Assembly: GCF_947179165.1 (NCBI RefSeq)
Contig: NC_077240.1
Location: 51,892,501-51,956,500 of the forward strand
Direction: 5' to 3'
Length of the DNA: 64,000 nt
From: Solanum dulcamara
Taxonomy: Eukaryota > Streptophyta > Magnoliopsida > Solanales > Solanaceae
Part shown: positions 35,761 through 48,065 of the stretch, piece by piece
Layout of the letters: every line of letters begins with the position of its first letter
How positions within the stretch are numbered: the first letter of the stretch is position 1
Notes under the pieces: generated by a model
Database searches by the model: none
What the model saw: the letters and a program-made list of their open reading frames with translations, nothing else
Told to the model about the DNA's origin: nothing
Translations under genes and position numbers: made by a program

Positions 35761-36036
35761 AATATCGAAGTCTATTTCCCTTAAGGGATTCTAGGTAGAT
35801 CATCGGGAAATGCATCCAAAAACTCATTAACAACCAAAAATAACTCAAGAGTAGGAGCTTCGAAATTCGTATACCTAACTCATACTAGATGATAGATACA
35901 AACTTTGAAAATTATTTTCTGAGCTTTAAGGCATGAGATGAATTGACCTTTAAATACATAACTGCTACCGTTTTATTCTAAGACTGACTCATTAGGAAAC
36001 TGAGACTTGAGATATCTATCTCTTTGATTAGCATGA
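35761..36036 (-). pseudogene. Element B gag/protease junction after internal deletion
   Basis: The minus strand reads ISCLKAQKIIFKVCIYHLV, the protease C-terminal tail, and shortly upstream QFPNESVLE. It then switches to LIKEIDIS, a gag motif that normally lies several hundred bases earlier. The zinc knuckles and the protease active site are absent between them. The fragment ends at the tggtt target of solo LTR D. Confidence 0.6.
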
Positions 36037-36041
36037 TGGTT

Positions 36042-38233
36042 TGTAAGGCCCTAAAAGTTAAAAAGTCAAAACGAAAGAAACTTCCAAGAAAAGGGACTGT
36101 CTAGAGTTTACAACTTTACCTATGAGAACTCCTAAGGGTTGTAGAAGCGGCTCGTAGGAATGGTATTGAGGTTGAAAAATTGACTAAGTTTGGAACTGAG
36201 TTTACGAGTCAAGTTGATGACTTATAGGAATAGTGATGACTCGTAGAGTGGGTCTTAGAGTTTATTTCTTATTTTGTGAAATTGAAAAGCCTAAGTACTT
36301 TTGAAACGACTCAACAAGATGATTCATATGATGATTTATGAGTCGTAGAATAGACTAATAGAAGGGGGTCCTAAATTCTAAACTTTGACAAAGTGTGGGC
36401 AGGTTTGGCGAGTTATTTATACGATTTATGTAAGTGTTGACGACTCTTCAACATGATTCGTAGGGAACAATTTTAATTCCAGTAGCCTATGATTTTGGTG
36501 CATTATTTGGACAACTCATATTGATGACCTGTAGACTAAATGATGAGTCGTAGAAACCATCCGCAGGGTCACAAAGGGTGATTCTTAATTTTGAATAGGT
36601 GTTAAGGTCAATTCTTAAGCGTGGGAATATATTTGGAGATGTTTTAAGGTCACAAGAATCCTCTCGCACAAAGACGAGTTGAAAGCTTCCTTACCGATTG
36701 AGTTTCGGTAAAAGATTTTACTTGGATCAACTTCAAACAATAATATCTCCTAGAATATAAAGAATTAGGTATCCCATGACATATAAAATTGAAGGCCTTT
36801 GAGGCTTATTTGTAACTCCACCAAGTTTGACTCATTTGGAGTTTGGAGTAAAAAGTTATGATCATTTTTCTAGAGGCTGCCAAATCACATAAAGATTACG
36901 GATCGACTCTACGACCTGTAGAGTTTTCTACGAGTCGTAGAAGTCATTTTCTCATAAAAATGATGCATGATATATAAGGCTATTTCGGTCCTTTCCCAAT
37001 CCTTTTAACCCTATCCTAAGTAATTTTTTGGTATTTTGAAGGAGTATATCATTCCACAAACTAGTTTTCCCCTCCTAATCATCAATACAAACATTCAAGT
37101 TACGATATACTATGTATGATATTCCATTGAGAGCTTACCTAGCACCGAGTGGACCTTGGGATAGGCACTCTTTCCTATAGTTGAGGCAAAAGACCTGTAG
37201 TAAGATCCCATTGTCCCATTACTATGTGCCACCGTAGGATAAAGAATCACCAGTAGTAGAGGCTCGATTCCTCTAAGGGTCACCCATAGTAGAGGCTTGG
37301 TCCTTCATATAGCTTAGTGGATCTACTTAGGCATATGCGAGTCTACCTTGACAAGTAGCTCCCCCTTTCCTCCGATATAGGGTAAACATTGGGACTCCAT
37401 GTTATAGCTCACATGATTTATGTCGGTTAACAGTCTCTCTCAGAAAGGTACAAGGTCCCTCTTTCAATTTTTAAGGTATTTCTTACTTTGGCTAATATGT
37501 CTTTTACAAAGTAAAGTATGTTCTCTCACCCATGGTTTTATGACTCACAATATGATTAATGATTTACACTACTACTTATAAACTTACAAGCTCTTTTATG
37601 ATTTTTCATTATGACTTATGACTACCCATGCATTGTACAAATTCCTTTTTTATAATATTGCATTATGCTTTTAAATGACATTAGCCTTATTCATGATTCA
37701 CTATTACGTATAAATGGTTTACTTATCGCGTGTTCTAACCTTGATCATTACATCATTGCTTTTATGCCATGCATTGCATTCCTACATACTTAGTATATTA
37801 AAATGTACTAACGCATACTTTTACCTAAATTGTATCCTAATGTAGGGACGAACAATCTTCACGCGTATCCTATTCGTGACTAGGGTTGATATTTTACTTT
37901 AACTTATGGTGAGTCCTCATATTTTGAGGATGTGACATTTTACAATTCATCGTTCTTATGACTATTCCTTCTTTTATATTGGATGAGCTAGGAGCTTGTA
38001 TTATGCCCCCATCTAGTTTAGTAGAGGCATGTTGGATGTCATAGAGTCTATGTCATTATTTTATTTTGGATTGAGACTTTTCATGTTGAGATTTTGTTTC
38101 CACATCCATATTTAAGTTCTATTGCTTTACTTACCTTATTTATTCTTATAAATGATATGCTAAGAGCCTTGGTTGGGGCCTTTCAGGGTTCCGATCGCCG
38201 TTTCATAGCTAGGCCCTAGTCTAGGTCATGACA
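36042..38233 (+). repeat. Solo LTR D (plus strand) inside element B gag
   Basis: TGTAAGGCCC ... TCTAGGTCATGACA, 2,192 bp, flanked by tggtt on both sides (36,037-36,041; 38,234-38,238). It holds many CTACGA(C/G)TCGTAGA-like words at 36,130-36,960, CCTAGCACCGAGTGGACCTT near 37,140, AGTAGAGGC-type short repeats at 37,170-37,300 and the conserved inverted repeat at 37,790-37,811. Orientation is opposite to element B. Confidence 0.93.
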
Positions 38234-38238
38234 TGGTT

Positions 38239-38878
38239 CTCAGTCCTTGACCAACAAGTTCAACACACCCGAAAAAAACTTACTCATGCGAGATCTAGGA
38301 CCAGTAACCATAAATGGAGCATACTTCAACAATTGTGTGAACTTGAGGGCATACTCCCTCATACTCATATTCCCCTGCTTCAAATTGATGAACTCTTGAA
38401 TTTTAGCCTCTCTTAGCTCAAAGGGAAACAAATGGTCAAGAAATACCTCTTTGAACTCTTCCTAATCTAGATGACCCGCTTCTCCAACTCGCTCACCTTT
38501 CCATTGATCAAAAAAAATTCTAGCAACTCCCTTCAATTGGTAACCGGCCAAATATTCTTTCTTCACCGAGCTTACCCTCATAATCTCCATGATCTTATGA
38601 ATGATTTCAAAAAATTCTTGTGGATCCTCATCCACCTTTGACCCATGAAACTCCGTTAGACTCATCCTCATGAAATCACGAACCCTTGTTGCCATAGTAT
38701 CTATAATTTGGTTCGCGGGAGCAATTACCTCTCTATTGGCTTGAGCCTTCACGACTTGAGCAAGCACTTAGAAATCAGCTCAGAACTCCACATGAGAGAC
38801 TTGCTTGGCTATAGAATCATTTGGAGCTTGTTTCTCTTCCTCAACATTCCTTCTTACAAGGGCTCTTCTTAGAGGCAT
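38239..38878 (-). pseudogene. Element B gag, N-terminal and capsid part
   Basis: The start is probably the ATG at 38,878 (MPLRRALV). An open stretch 38,767-38,462 contains [20 protein letters not shown] and [21 protein letters not shown] second, 38,431-38,240, has LREAKIQEFINLKQGNMSMR and EYALKFTQLLKYAPF. Short gaps between them hold stops. The C-terminal half is cut by LTR D, and beyond LTR D the nucleocapsid is deleted. Confidence 0.78.
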
Positions 38879-39079
38879 GATTCTGTAATCACAAAGAGAA
38901 ATTTTAGAGAGAAAAGCCTTAGAGTTTAACTCTATCGCATGACACAATAGTGATGAAAGAAGTGAAGTTTCCTAAATGCCTTATAGCCTCCTATTCATAG
39001 ATGTGGCATGATTCACACCCATGAACAAGACTCTACTCGATGCGGTATGTTTAGACTCCCTAAGATACTTGAACCTTGT

Positions 39080-39092
39080 GCTCTGATACAAT
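39080..39092 (-). other. Degenerate primer-binding site of element B
   Basis: The minus strand reads TTGTATCAGAGC just inside the 5' LTR, the initiator-Met PBS with one changed base compared with element A (TGGTATCAGAGC). Confidence 0.75.
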
Positions 39093-39095
39093 GTT

Positions 39096-40884
39096 TGTCA
39101 CAACCTAAGCTAGGCCGTAGGCGTGACACATTGATAAAAATCTCGAAGGAACCCAACCAAACCTCTTAGCATACATCACATACATAAGGTTTGTAAAGAC
39201 ATCAATCAAATCATAGAGAGGAGGATAAGTCTCAAATAGAATCTTAAATAAGTAGGAAAACCCAAAGCAACATGTCCGAATGATCGGAGCTACATACTCA
39301 TGATCATCTAAAAAAGCCTCTATTAGTCTAGACGGGTGTAGGATAAGATAAGCTCCTAGCTCACCAACACAAAGAAATAAAGTCATGAACATAATGGAAG
39401 AATTATAAATGTCGCATCCTCGAAAAATGAGAATTCATCAACAATTGGAGGATAGTTACTCAATACCTAGCCACGAGCGAGATATGCATGATGATCGTCT
39501 GACCCTATATTTGATACAATATAGGGAAGAAGTGTGTGTGTTAGTACATAGAATGTACTATGTATGTGATAAATATTCATAATGTAGATATGGTAGCATG
39601 ATGAGCATAAAACATGTGATGCAAGATCAATAATCATTTAAAAGCATAAGATTTGAAATCATAAGTCAAAACATATGGTCAATGCATCATTTGAAATCAT
39701 CATAAGGGATCATAAGAAAACATTGTTCATTTGTGGGATTTAACCTTTCAAAACCATTTATACTTGCTTGAAGACATACTTAAAATCATAATACATCATC
39801 ATCATAAACCATTCATAAATCCTTCATCAATCCATGATCATAGCTTCATAAATTCATACTTTGAAAATAGAATAATGCATGGATCCATGAAAATTCAGTT
39901 GAAAATTTGCAATTTAACTTGAAGTATGCATAATTTAATCATTAACATTGAAATAAATCATAAATGAATTGACCTAATGCAATCTCATGAAAACCCTAAA
40001 ATCATTGAATTGGAACTGATTGGAAAAGGAGAAAACCTTTGGGACTCCATAGATGGAAATGATCAATGGATGAATTCCCAACATACCTTAAAGAAACTTA
40101 GCCTTGAAATTTTAAAGAGGATACTTGATGCTTAAATATCCCTTATTCACCTTGATAGAAATTCCTTGGAGAAGAAGATGAATTCTTGAGAGCGGATTTT
40201 TAGTTTCAATGACTTGGGAGAGAAAGAGGGGAATTCTTAGGGTTTGGAAAGTAATAGGTCCCAAAATGACATAGCTTAGGGATTAAACGAGTCGGAAAGG
40301 ATGAAAATAGCCTCTCTTAAAACTTTCAGGGGATCCTTTGGCGAGGTCGGTTAAGCTCTCCATCCCATTTGGCGAGTCATCATTCTCCAGGCCTACCTTG
40401 CCAATGTGATCAAGTTCTGTGTAGATTTCCTTTGAAAGTTTTGGCCTTTAAGACTTGGCTCGCCAACCCATTCGGTGAGTCGCCTTTCCTTCCTTACCTT
40501 GACAACTTGACTTACGTCTGAGGGCTATTTTTTTGAACCTTTTTATGAGCTTGGCTCTCCAATCCTATCGATGAGTCACCGACATTGTCTTTCACTTCGC
40601 CCAACCTCTCTTTTATCTGTCAACTTTTATGAACTTCTTGGTGAGGAAATATAGCTTGCCAAAGGTAGTTTGGCAAGTCTCCAAACCTTCTCGCTTCTCG
40701 CCAAAAAGTCTTTGTTCCAAAGTTATTTTTTCAGGAAATCTCGGTGAGTTTCTTGGCCCCTTTGGCAATACGCCAAACCTGTTCGGTGAATTGCCAAGTC
40801 CACTTGGTGAGCCACAATGACCAAAGTTTGAGTTTTCCTTATTCGATTTCAGCATTTTGACTTTCTAACTTCTGGGCCCTCATA
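39096..40884 (-). repeat. 5' LTR of element B (internally deleted)
   Basis: Plus-strand TGTCACAACC ... GGGCCCTCATA. The outer end has CATA where the other LTR has CACA. At about 39,748 it lacks roughly 460 bp present in the 3' LTR (29,440-29,900). The inverted repeat is kept at 39,541-39,561. Confidence 0.87.
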
Positions 40885-41004
40885 TAACTAATACATGGAG
40901 TAGTTATACATAGGCCCAAAATTCCTACTAAACATAATACTAAATAATATCATATATAATACACGAACTATTTCTCCTAAAACACCCTACCAAATGACCC
41001 CTAA

Positions 41005-41292
41005 GACCTTAATTGGATTGGGAATAGGCTAGGTAAGTCTTCATATTCTTGGATATATGACTGTTCGAAGTTGATCCATGTAAAAATTTATATTGAAACT
41101 CAACCAGTTAAGAACCTTTCAACTCAACCATGTTTTAGGAGATTCTTATGACCTTAATTTATCTTCAAAACTCTCCCCAAACAAAAGAACTGACCTTAAC
41201 ACCTATGCAAAATTAGGAATCATGCAATATGAACCTATACATATACGAAGAATGGTTTGAGTCTAAGCACAGAAATTTTTGGGGGTGTTACA
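41005..41292 (-). repeat. Left LTR of element E, second part
   Basis: Resumes after the MITE and aligns with 46,355-46,603: GGATATATGACTG, TTTATATTGAA.CTCA, AGAATGGTTTG, ending GGGGGTGTTACA. Next to it lies a PPT-like ATATCTTCTCC. Confidence 0.8.
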
Positions 41293-44052
41293 ATATCTTC
41301 TCCTTGGGATCATTCATTCTTGAATGATGGTCAAGCTGGAATAAAAGAGAAAGGAGCTAATCTTACTATCTATATGACTTCTAAACTTTCCTACTAACAT
41401 AGATGAAACTGGTTCATACTAAGAGTTTGGGATTTACTATAACATATAAGACATAGACGTACATATAAGACTACCAGTAGACATATATTAACATGAAGTT
41501 TCTAAGATTTGCTATAAGAATAAAGATACAACATTCTAATCAAAATTTCTCCTAACATTCTAGAAAAAGTATCACAATCATGACTCGTGAGAGGCATCAG
41601 AATATGAAGCACTAACAGTGTCTAAGTACTTTAGTCAGCTGATGTGGTTTCATAAAGCATGAAGGGTATAGATTTGAGCATGGTCATACTCTATCTGAAG
41701 CTATTTGATAAGAAACATGGGTACCTATAAAGTAAGAACATGGCTACTACGTCTTACCCGATACGAATGATAACTTTTAAACTTAGCAACCTTCTAAACT
41801 ATGCTCTTCTTTCTTAATACTACACTTTATTAGCTACGACTTATATCTCCCACAAGGGTACATGCGATTAATCCTATTAAGGTTTGAGTGTAACTTCATG
41901 CTCTTACCATGTTCAAGTCTAACTCAGAGTCATAATGTGCTACACATAAGATGATTATACTTATCTAAATCACGAAAATTATACTCAATACCTCTGTAAG
42001 GACTTTTATCCCAAGAATGCTACTTCTTCTTACAACCATATTAACAAACCTCGAGTTCTAATCAAGAATTGCTTGTGCATCATGCATTAATTCACATGTT
42101 ATCCATACCATATTCAAGCCTACTACTCTTACCACTCCATGAACTTCTAGATAGCTAACTCTTCTAAGAATTACCTATCTTCCTATCATCTCTACTAACC
42201 AAAATTTCATGGATTACTACAAAGCGGCACCAAATATTTTTCATATAGCTACTATATAAAACCAAGCCCATATCGATCGTCCTCCATAATTTGCATGGAA
42301 AAAATATACTACGATCTTCACTATAAGGGTCATCTAACCCTCTTCTCTAGACCAACACTAAGCTACTTTCAATGCCACTATCAAAACATAAAAAAGAATC
42401 AATGGAATGCCATAGAGAAAAAAGATCATAAGCATGAATCATTTAAGAAATCTGATTTCAGAACATGATGATGTAGTATGATTTCACCGGCCGTTAATGG
42501 TATATCCTTAGTTTGTGGGACCGGGCATACTATAAAACAAGAGTGCATATATGATGAATTACATATCATAAGGATAGTAGTCATACCTTCATGGAGTGAG
42601 ATTAAGGTTGATGTGAAAAATTATTGCTTCTTATTTTTGAAATTGAGCATGGATGTGAATATGTATGATGTGCATAAGCTTAGGTTATAGGCATAACAAA
42701 AATATGCCAGACATAAGTAGGGTGTCATAACGATTGAAATCTGAGGAATACGCTAGAGTATGAATGAATTGCTATCCTATCATGACTATTTATAATCACA
42801 TCATCTTATCATCTTCCCCTTAGGTCGAAGGCCAACATTCTAAGTATGTGGACCTATTCTATATTCTATAAACTGGCCTATATTCACTTTACTCTAATGA
42901 TTGGGGAAATGCTAATCTCATGACTACTAAACTATCTCTGATAGACCATATCTGCAATTACTAAAAATTTCTTTTAGAACTTCTTTTGAGATACTTCTCT
43001 TAACTTTCTCCTGCATCTATAGTCTCTTCCTATAAAAACTACTCTTATTAGCATATATTGTCACTTTCTCTAACTCTTAATAATCTGATCTTGTTTTCTT
43101 AACCTGCTAGCACTCATCTTCTAAATTCATATCTACCTAACTAAAGGAAACTCAAATTATATTGAGAGACTTATCATCATCTATCTATAACCTGTTTGGC
43201 CTAATTTTTAATGGTGATATATAATTCTTACATCAACCTACTCTATATTGGCAACTCAAGAATACTAACAAGGTATTCATAGCAAGTCATAAACTTAGAG
43301 CCTTATATGACTATACACTATCTTGGATACACATCTATCTTCCTAAGACTTAAGGATCTCTTCTTTGTATAGATTTCTCTGTAACTTACTACCTCATTAC
43401 TAACTTACTGGGTGCATAAATACAACTACATAATCTACTCAATCATCATCTCTATTCTTTTGGCTTACTACACATAAAATTTTGTACTTCTAACTCTAGG
43501 CAATTCTACTACTCATGCTTCACAACATCACAAATCACACCATCTTTCAGGTGAAGAAACTACCCAAGCCTTCTAAAAACACACTTCTCTCTTAAAGGTG
43601 TCATCTATAAAAAAGTTCCATAAGGGTCTGAGAGCATATATCATACTATGGCTCAATGAACGATTTAGGTGAACAAGAATAATGGTGCATCTTTTTGAAT
43701 CAAAAAAGGTTAAACACACTAATGGGATCCTCTTAAGTCCCCTACAGTCTCTTACCATTCTATGTGCTCTATTTGAAGAAAGCATATTAATAAGGATCTA
43801 GAGATTTACTATTTCTAGCACCTCAAAAATGAGGCATAGTCGGAGGAATTAGAGCGACATACGAATCTGCATAAATTTCTTAGAGGATAGTTTTATTTCA
43901 CGGTCTAGAGATGAAAGAAGTAGAAACTTTTCTTAAATGTCCACAGTACCTCATTGAAAAAAGTGGGTCTCTCACAGCCATAAATAATATCCTAGTAAAA
44001 GGATTTCATAGACTACCTAGCACACTTGAACTCTAGGATCTAATATCAAGTT
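41293..44052. other. Non-coding interior of element E
   Basis: 2.76 kb with no recognisable gag, protease, RT or integrase on either strand; the few open frames look random. It starts with a PPT-like sequence followed by TTCATTCTTGAATGATGG, a palindromic stretch also seen beside the PPT of element B, and ends with a decayed PBS. This fits a LARD (large non-autonomous LTR derivative). Confidence 0.6.
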
Positions 44053-46603
44053 TGTCATGCCCTGAGCCTACGCCCTAGGCGTGGTCAGTACTCAAAACCA
44101 TTGTTGGTCCCAAGGAAACCCTTAGCCTAACTTACTGCTAACTAAATACTATGACACTATGCAAAAACTTTTAAAGATGAGCATGCAATAACTTTAGAAA
44201 CAAACCTAAAAACTTTATTTAAAAATAAAAAATATGTATAATAAGCATATGTTTTAAAACAATGGTGAAAGATATAACTTAACTCACTCATCTATGAAGT
44301 CTCTAACATACTGAAGATAGGTTATTGAAATAAGACCTCAAGCTACCTGAATACTCTACTACAATATACACTAACCTCTCATACTTATGATATAAAAGAT
44401 CCCTCTAAAAGCAAAGAGGTCTCCCCAAAGTTGGATGAAAGTGATCCTAATGATGCATATGCTACCTTTTCTAAATACCCGAATCTGCATCATTGAAAGA
44501 GACATCTTCAAATAATATCAGGAATTGGAATGTATGGTAAGTAAAATAGCTAAACAAAATGACTAGCTAAAACTGAACAAACTGAGCTGAATGACCAATT
44601 TTGAAGATATATTGAAATAAAGTGTTAACTGAGCAGTATAAATTAAGATTTTCAACTCAAAAGTTGGACATATTCCAAAACTAATTAACTGAAATATGAT
44701 ATCTAAAATTTTGAATAGAAAAATGTAAAATAATTTGCAAATTGTTTTAGAGCACTTTCATCATATGATGATATAAACACTGTTGAAAATTTGAGAAATC
44801 ATCATATCTATGTCTGCATAAGAAATCATATCAATTTGATATATATAATTCTTAAGTTGAGAGTTTCTTATACTCGACAAACACATTAGCTCATGATGTT
44901 TAACAAAAAACCCAGCTGGGATGACTGGCCTATAACTTCATAAGGTATAGAGCCCTATGTATTTAATGTAGATCCATTACTGAGCCTCTTAGGTTAAAAG
45001 AGTTGATCGACTAGCTGTATAGTCAAATCCTATAATGGCACGTAATTTTGGAACTTGAATTATCTAAACTTGTGTTCTCTCGGTGATAAATAGTCCTCCC
45101 AAAATAATCTATTTATGCTCATAATATATCATGAAAATTGTAACTAAAATCATACTATGAGTCTTTGCTCAAATCTTTAAAATTGTGCTGCTTGAAGAGA
45201 CTATACTTACAACTATCTGAAACACATTGATATTTTTGAGTTTTCATGATAAAAGATAATTTTCTATGAAAGTCACATCTATTTGTAATGAAAAATTATA
45301 AAATATTTGAACTGAATCCTTGAAATGATTAGGATTTTTTTAAAATATAATTTTTAAAATAAGTATAAAAGAGTTTCATGAAAATATACTTTCTTGAAAT
45401 AATGAACTTGAAGCTAAATATACTTTCTTGAAATACATCCTTAAAACTTGTAATATACAATTTACTCATAAAAACAATGCATATGACATACTACGACAAG
45501 GTTTTTACATAACTTTGGCTAATAAGGACTCATGTGGTAGAAAAAATATGAACTGTTGATCAAAGATCATCAATGATATTTAGAAAAATAATTTTAATAA
45601 TAGGATCAAGAATCAACAATTTAAAACAGAGAGAATTCAAGTCATAGACTTTGGGGTAAAAGCCTTATATTTGATCTTACTAACTGAAACTATAGATGTA
45701 GGGCATGAGAAGAACAATCAATAATTTGAAACAGAGAGAATTCAAGTCATAGACTTTGGGGTAAAAACCCTATATTTGATCTTACTAACTGAAATTATAG
45801 ATGTAGGGTATGAGAAGAACTAAGTTCCTCACTGTGATAGCCTTACATACCTAAAAGCGCTCCATAAATCTTAAGGAATAATTCTAACTTGATGATAAAG
45901 ATCAAAAAATCTTTTCTTGAGAGATTTGAAGTTGCTTCTTGAAAATCCTATGGCTAAGGGTTAAAATTTCTATTGATAATTCATGATTAGATGATGGAAT
46001 TTAGTTTGTAAACTTGAAATTACTTATCTTGATTAAGGAGGATGAGTGGAAGAGAGAAAACCACTTCTCGGTGTTGAAATAATGGTTAAAAAGGTTAGAT
46101 TAGAATCAACTTTAAAGGGTTCTCATCGGCCCAGATGCGACTTAGATGTGGCCAAAAGGTAGAAACTTGTGGTCCATAAGTGGGTCTCTTATTCTTCAAG
46201 AAGTCCTTCACTTTTATCCCCTAATGAGATCGACTTTGCAGCTCGCAAGTGGAACTTGCTTCCGCAACATGGGTCGCACCTTTTTATTTAGAAAATTTGG
46301 AAAGAAAATTTGAAGATATTTATTTTAATAGGTTATGGGCCACGTAAAGAATCATATTCTAGGATATATGACTGGTTGAAGTTTACCCAAGTAATATTTT
46401 ATATTGAACCTCAGTTGGTAAAGAAACTTTCAGCTCAACCTTGTGCTAGAGGATTTTCTTGACCTTAATTCATCTCTAGAACTCTTCCCACACTAAAGAA
46501 TTGAACTTTAAAACCTTTGCACAATTAGGAATCTACTGGTACGAGCCTTTATACATACAAAGAATGGTTTGGGTTGTAGTTTAAAATTTTTTGGGGTGTT
46601 ATA
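44053..46603 (-). repeat. Right LTR of element E
   Basis: TGTCATGCCCTGAGCC ... GGGGTGTTATA, 2,551 bp. It includes a tandem duplication of about 106 bp at roughly 45,611-45,822 (AGAGAGAATTCAAGTCATAG occurs twice) and GC-richer words at 46,125-46,290. The terminal ATA replaces the ACA of the left copy. Confidence 0.78.
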
Positions 46604-46931
46604 ATAGGAGCCATTTATTCAATTGTGTCTCTGTGAACCGACTCTTGTGATCAAGAAGGATCCTCTTTATTCGATTGTGTCTCTGTGAACTGACTCTTGT
46701 ATGATAAAATTTTGAGCTAATTCTTCCATTATCTAGTCTATCCTTTATGGGTTGAATCCCACAAGGATATTGATGCCACCGTCTAAATTATAGACTATTT
46801 AAAGGAAAAAACTAACTCACCTTAGTTTATTAGGTTATGCTCTTTTAAAATGTCTTGTCGAGATTGATTTGTGGAGAGGATGGATAACAGCAAAATGTAG
46901 TTAGGTGCATGATGATGACAAAACTAAACCT
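46604..46931. other. Short unassigned spacer with a tandem duplication
   Basis: Two units of about 57 bp share TGTGTCTCTGTGAAC(C/T)GACT (near 46,623 and 46,677). No coding sequence. Confidence 0.6.
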
Positions 46932-48060
46932 TGACACATCCCAAAAATCTTAACTCATATCATATCAAAAAAGCCCCAAAAAGAAGTTAAGTTATGCAGA
47001 ACAGTGATTTTTATGGACACCATCTACGACCTGTAGAAGTAACCATGAACCAAAGACGAGCTCGTGGAATCAAACTCCTGAAAGTTGATTGTTAATATTG
47101 AGTTTCATGGAATGGACTACAAGTTGTAATTCACTTTAAGAACCATAAAATGACCCACAGAACAAAGTCCTGAAAGTTGGAAATTTTAGCCTGACTTTCA
47201 CAAACTATTCTACGGAACATAGAAGTATTTATGGTTTGTAGATGGCCTCGTGAAAATAAAGTCTTGAAAATTATACCTTAGTATATTTTTCTAAGACCCC
47301 TCAATATGACCCATTGAAGGGTTTAATGATCGTAAAAGGTTCCATAAACCCAACACCCTGAAATCTAGTCCTAGTACTTTTTCCACGAATGAACAGTATG
47401 ATCTATAGAAGGGTTTATGACCCATAAAATAATTTGTAAATCCAAAATTTAGAGAACCCCAGAAAGTCAGCCAAGTTTCTATGATTGGCTTCTACGGCCT
47501 GTAGAAGTTTCATCGGACTGTAGATAGACCTCGTAGACAAATTCGATAGTTTTAAAAAAGGGTATTTGGATCTTTTCGCACTCTTTCTAATTCCAAGCCT
47601 CGACATTTTGAGATACAATTGGGGTCTTTGAAATTTTAGTTTGACCCTAATACTCCCATAATCATACCCAGACTTAAAGCAAGGTTTCAAGAGGAGAACG
47701 CTAGAATTTCAAGCATGCTGTTCAATTTTCTTCAAGAATCTTGTTTGTCCTAGTATGTAAGGCTACTCATAGTGTTGGACTAAGTTCGTCCTCATTTCCT
47801 ACATATAAATTCAGCTAGTAAGAGATTAACCTAGGTTTTTCAACCCAACATTTTTTGAGTTTTCAAATGGGTCAGATCTTTTTTTATTGAATTATATGAA
47901 TTTACATTGAGATTGTGTTTATTCATATAGTTTTAAATCCTTGGATTATTATTCATGTTTGTTTCTCACATGAACCCTATTTATATAACATTTTTTGAAG
48001 CTTTTGGATTACTATTCATTATGCATGATTTTTAAAATTTAGGCAAGTTCAATTATTTTG
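46932..48060 (+). repeat. LTR fragment I, 5' part
   Basis: Starts TGACACATCCCAAAAATC. It carries CTACGACCTGTAGAAG-type words from 47,020 to 47,530, as in LTRs D and J, then a pyrimidine-rich leader-like region and GATTTATG-like text. The 3' third typical of its relatives is missing and it runs into element H at about 48,065. Confidence 0.55.
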
Positions 48061-48065
48061 CATTA

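Larger units (their letters stand above)
28800..40884 (-). mobile_element. Element B: Ty3/gypsy retrotransposon, deleted and twice re-inserted
   Basis: Minus-strand chromovirus-type element with 3' LTR 28,800-31,050 and 5' LTR 39,096-40,884. Target duplication taact is exact on both sides (28,795-28,799; 40,885-40,889). Internal domains are recognisable but reduced: gag, RT, RNase H, integrase pieces and a chromodomain-like end. Two solo LTRs (C and D) sit inside. Subtracting them leaves about 7.6 kb. Large internal deletions have removed the nucleocapsid/protease active site and much of the integrase core. Confidence 0.9.
27882..41001. mobile_element. Tourist/PIF-Harbinger-like MITE, split by element B
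   Basis: The left end GGGGTCGTTTGGTA and the inverse of the right end (plus strand TACCAAATGACCCC) match at 13 of 14 positions. Both are flanked by TAA (27,879-27,881; 41,002-41,004), the target class of Harbinger/Tourist elements. Removing element B and its duplicated taact leaves about 1.03 kb (27,882-28,799 plus 40,890-41,001). No transposase is encoded. Near the left end, variants of AT(G/A)CATGGATTAG recur. Confidence 0.8.
26596..46603 (-). mobile_element. Element E: LARD-like LTR element with non-coding interior, host of the nested stack
   Basis: Two related LTRs face the same way. The left LTR is 26,596-27,881 continued at 41,005-41,292; the right LTR is 44,053-46,603. Between them 41,293-44,052 has no recognisable gag or pol. 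The minus orientation is inferred from a PPT-like GAAGATAT next to TGTAACACCC at 41,292, and from a degenerate PBS-like tatcaag just before the right LTR. The left LTR lacks its outer 70-odd bases and about 0.9 kb that the right LTR has. The MITE inserted into the left LTR and carries the rest of the stack. Confidence 0.75.
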
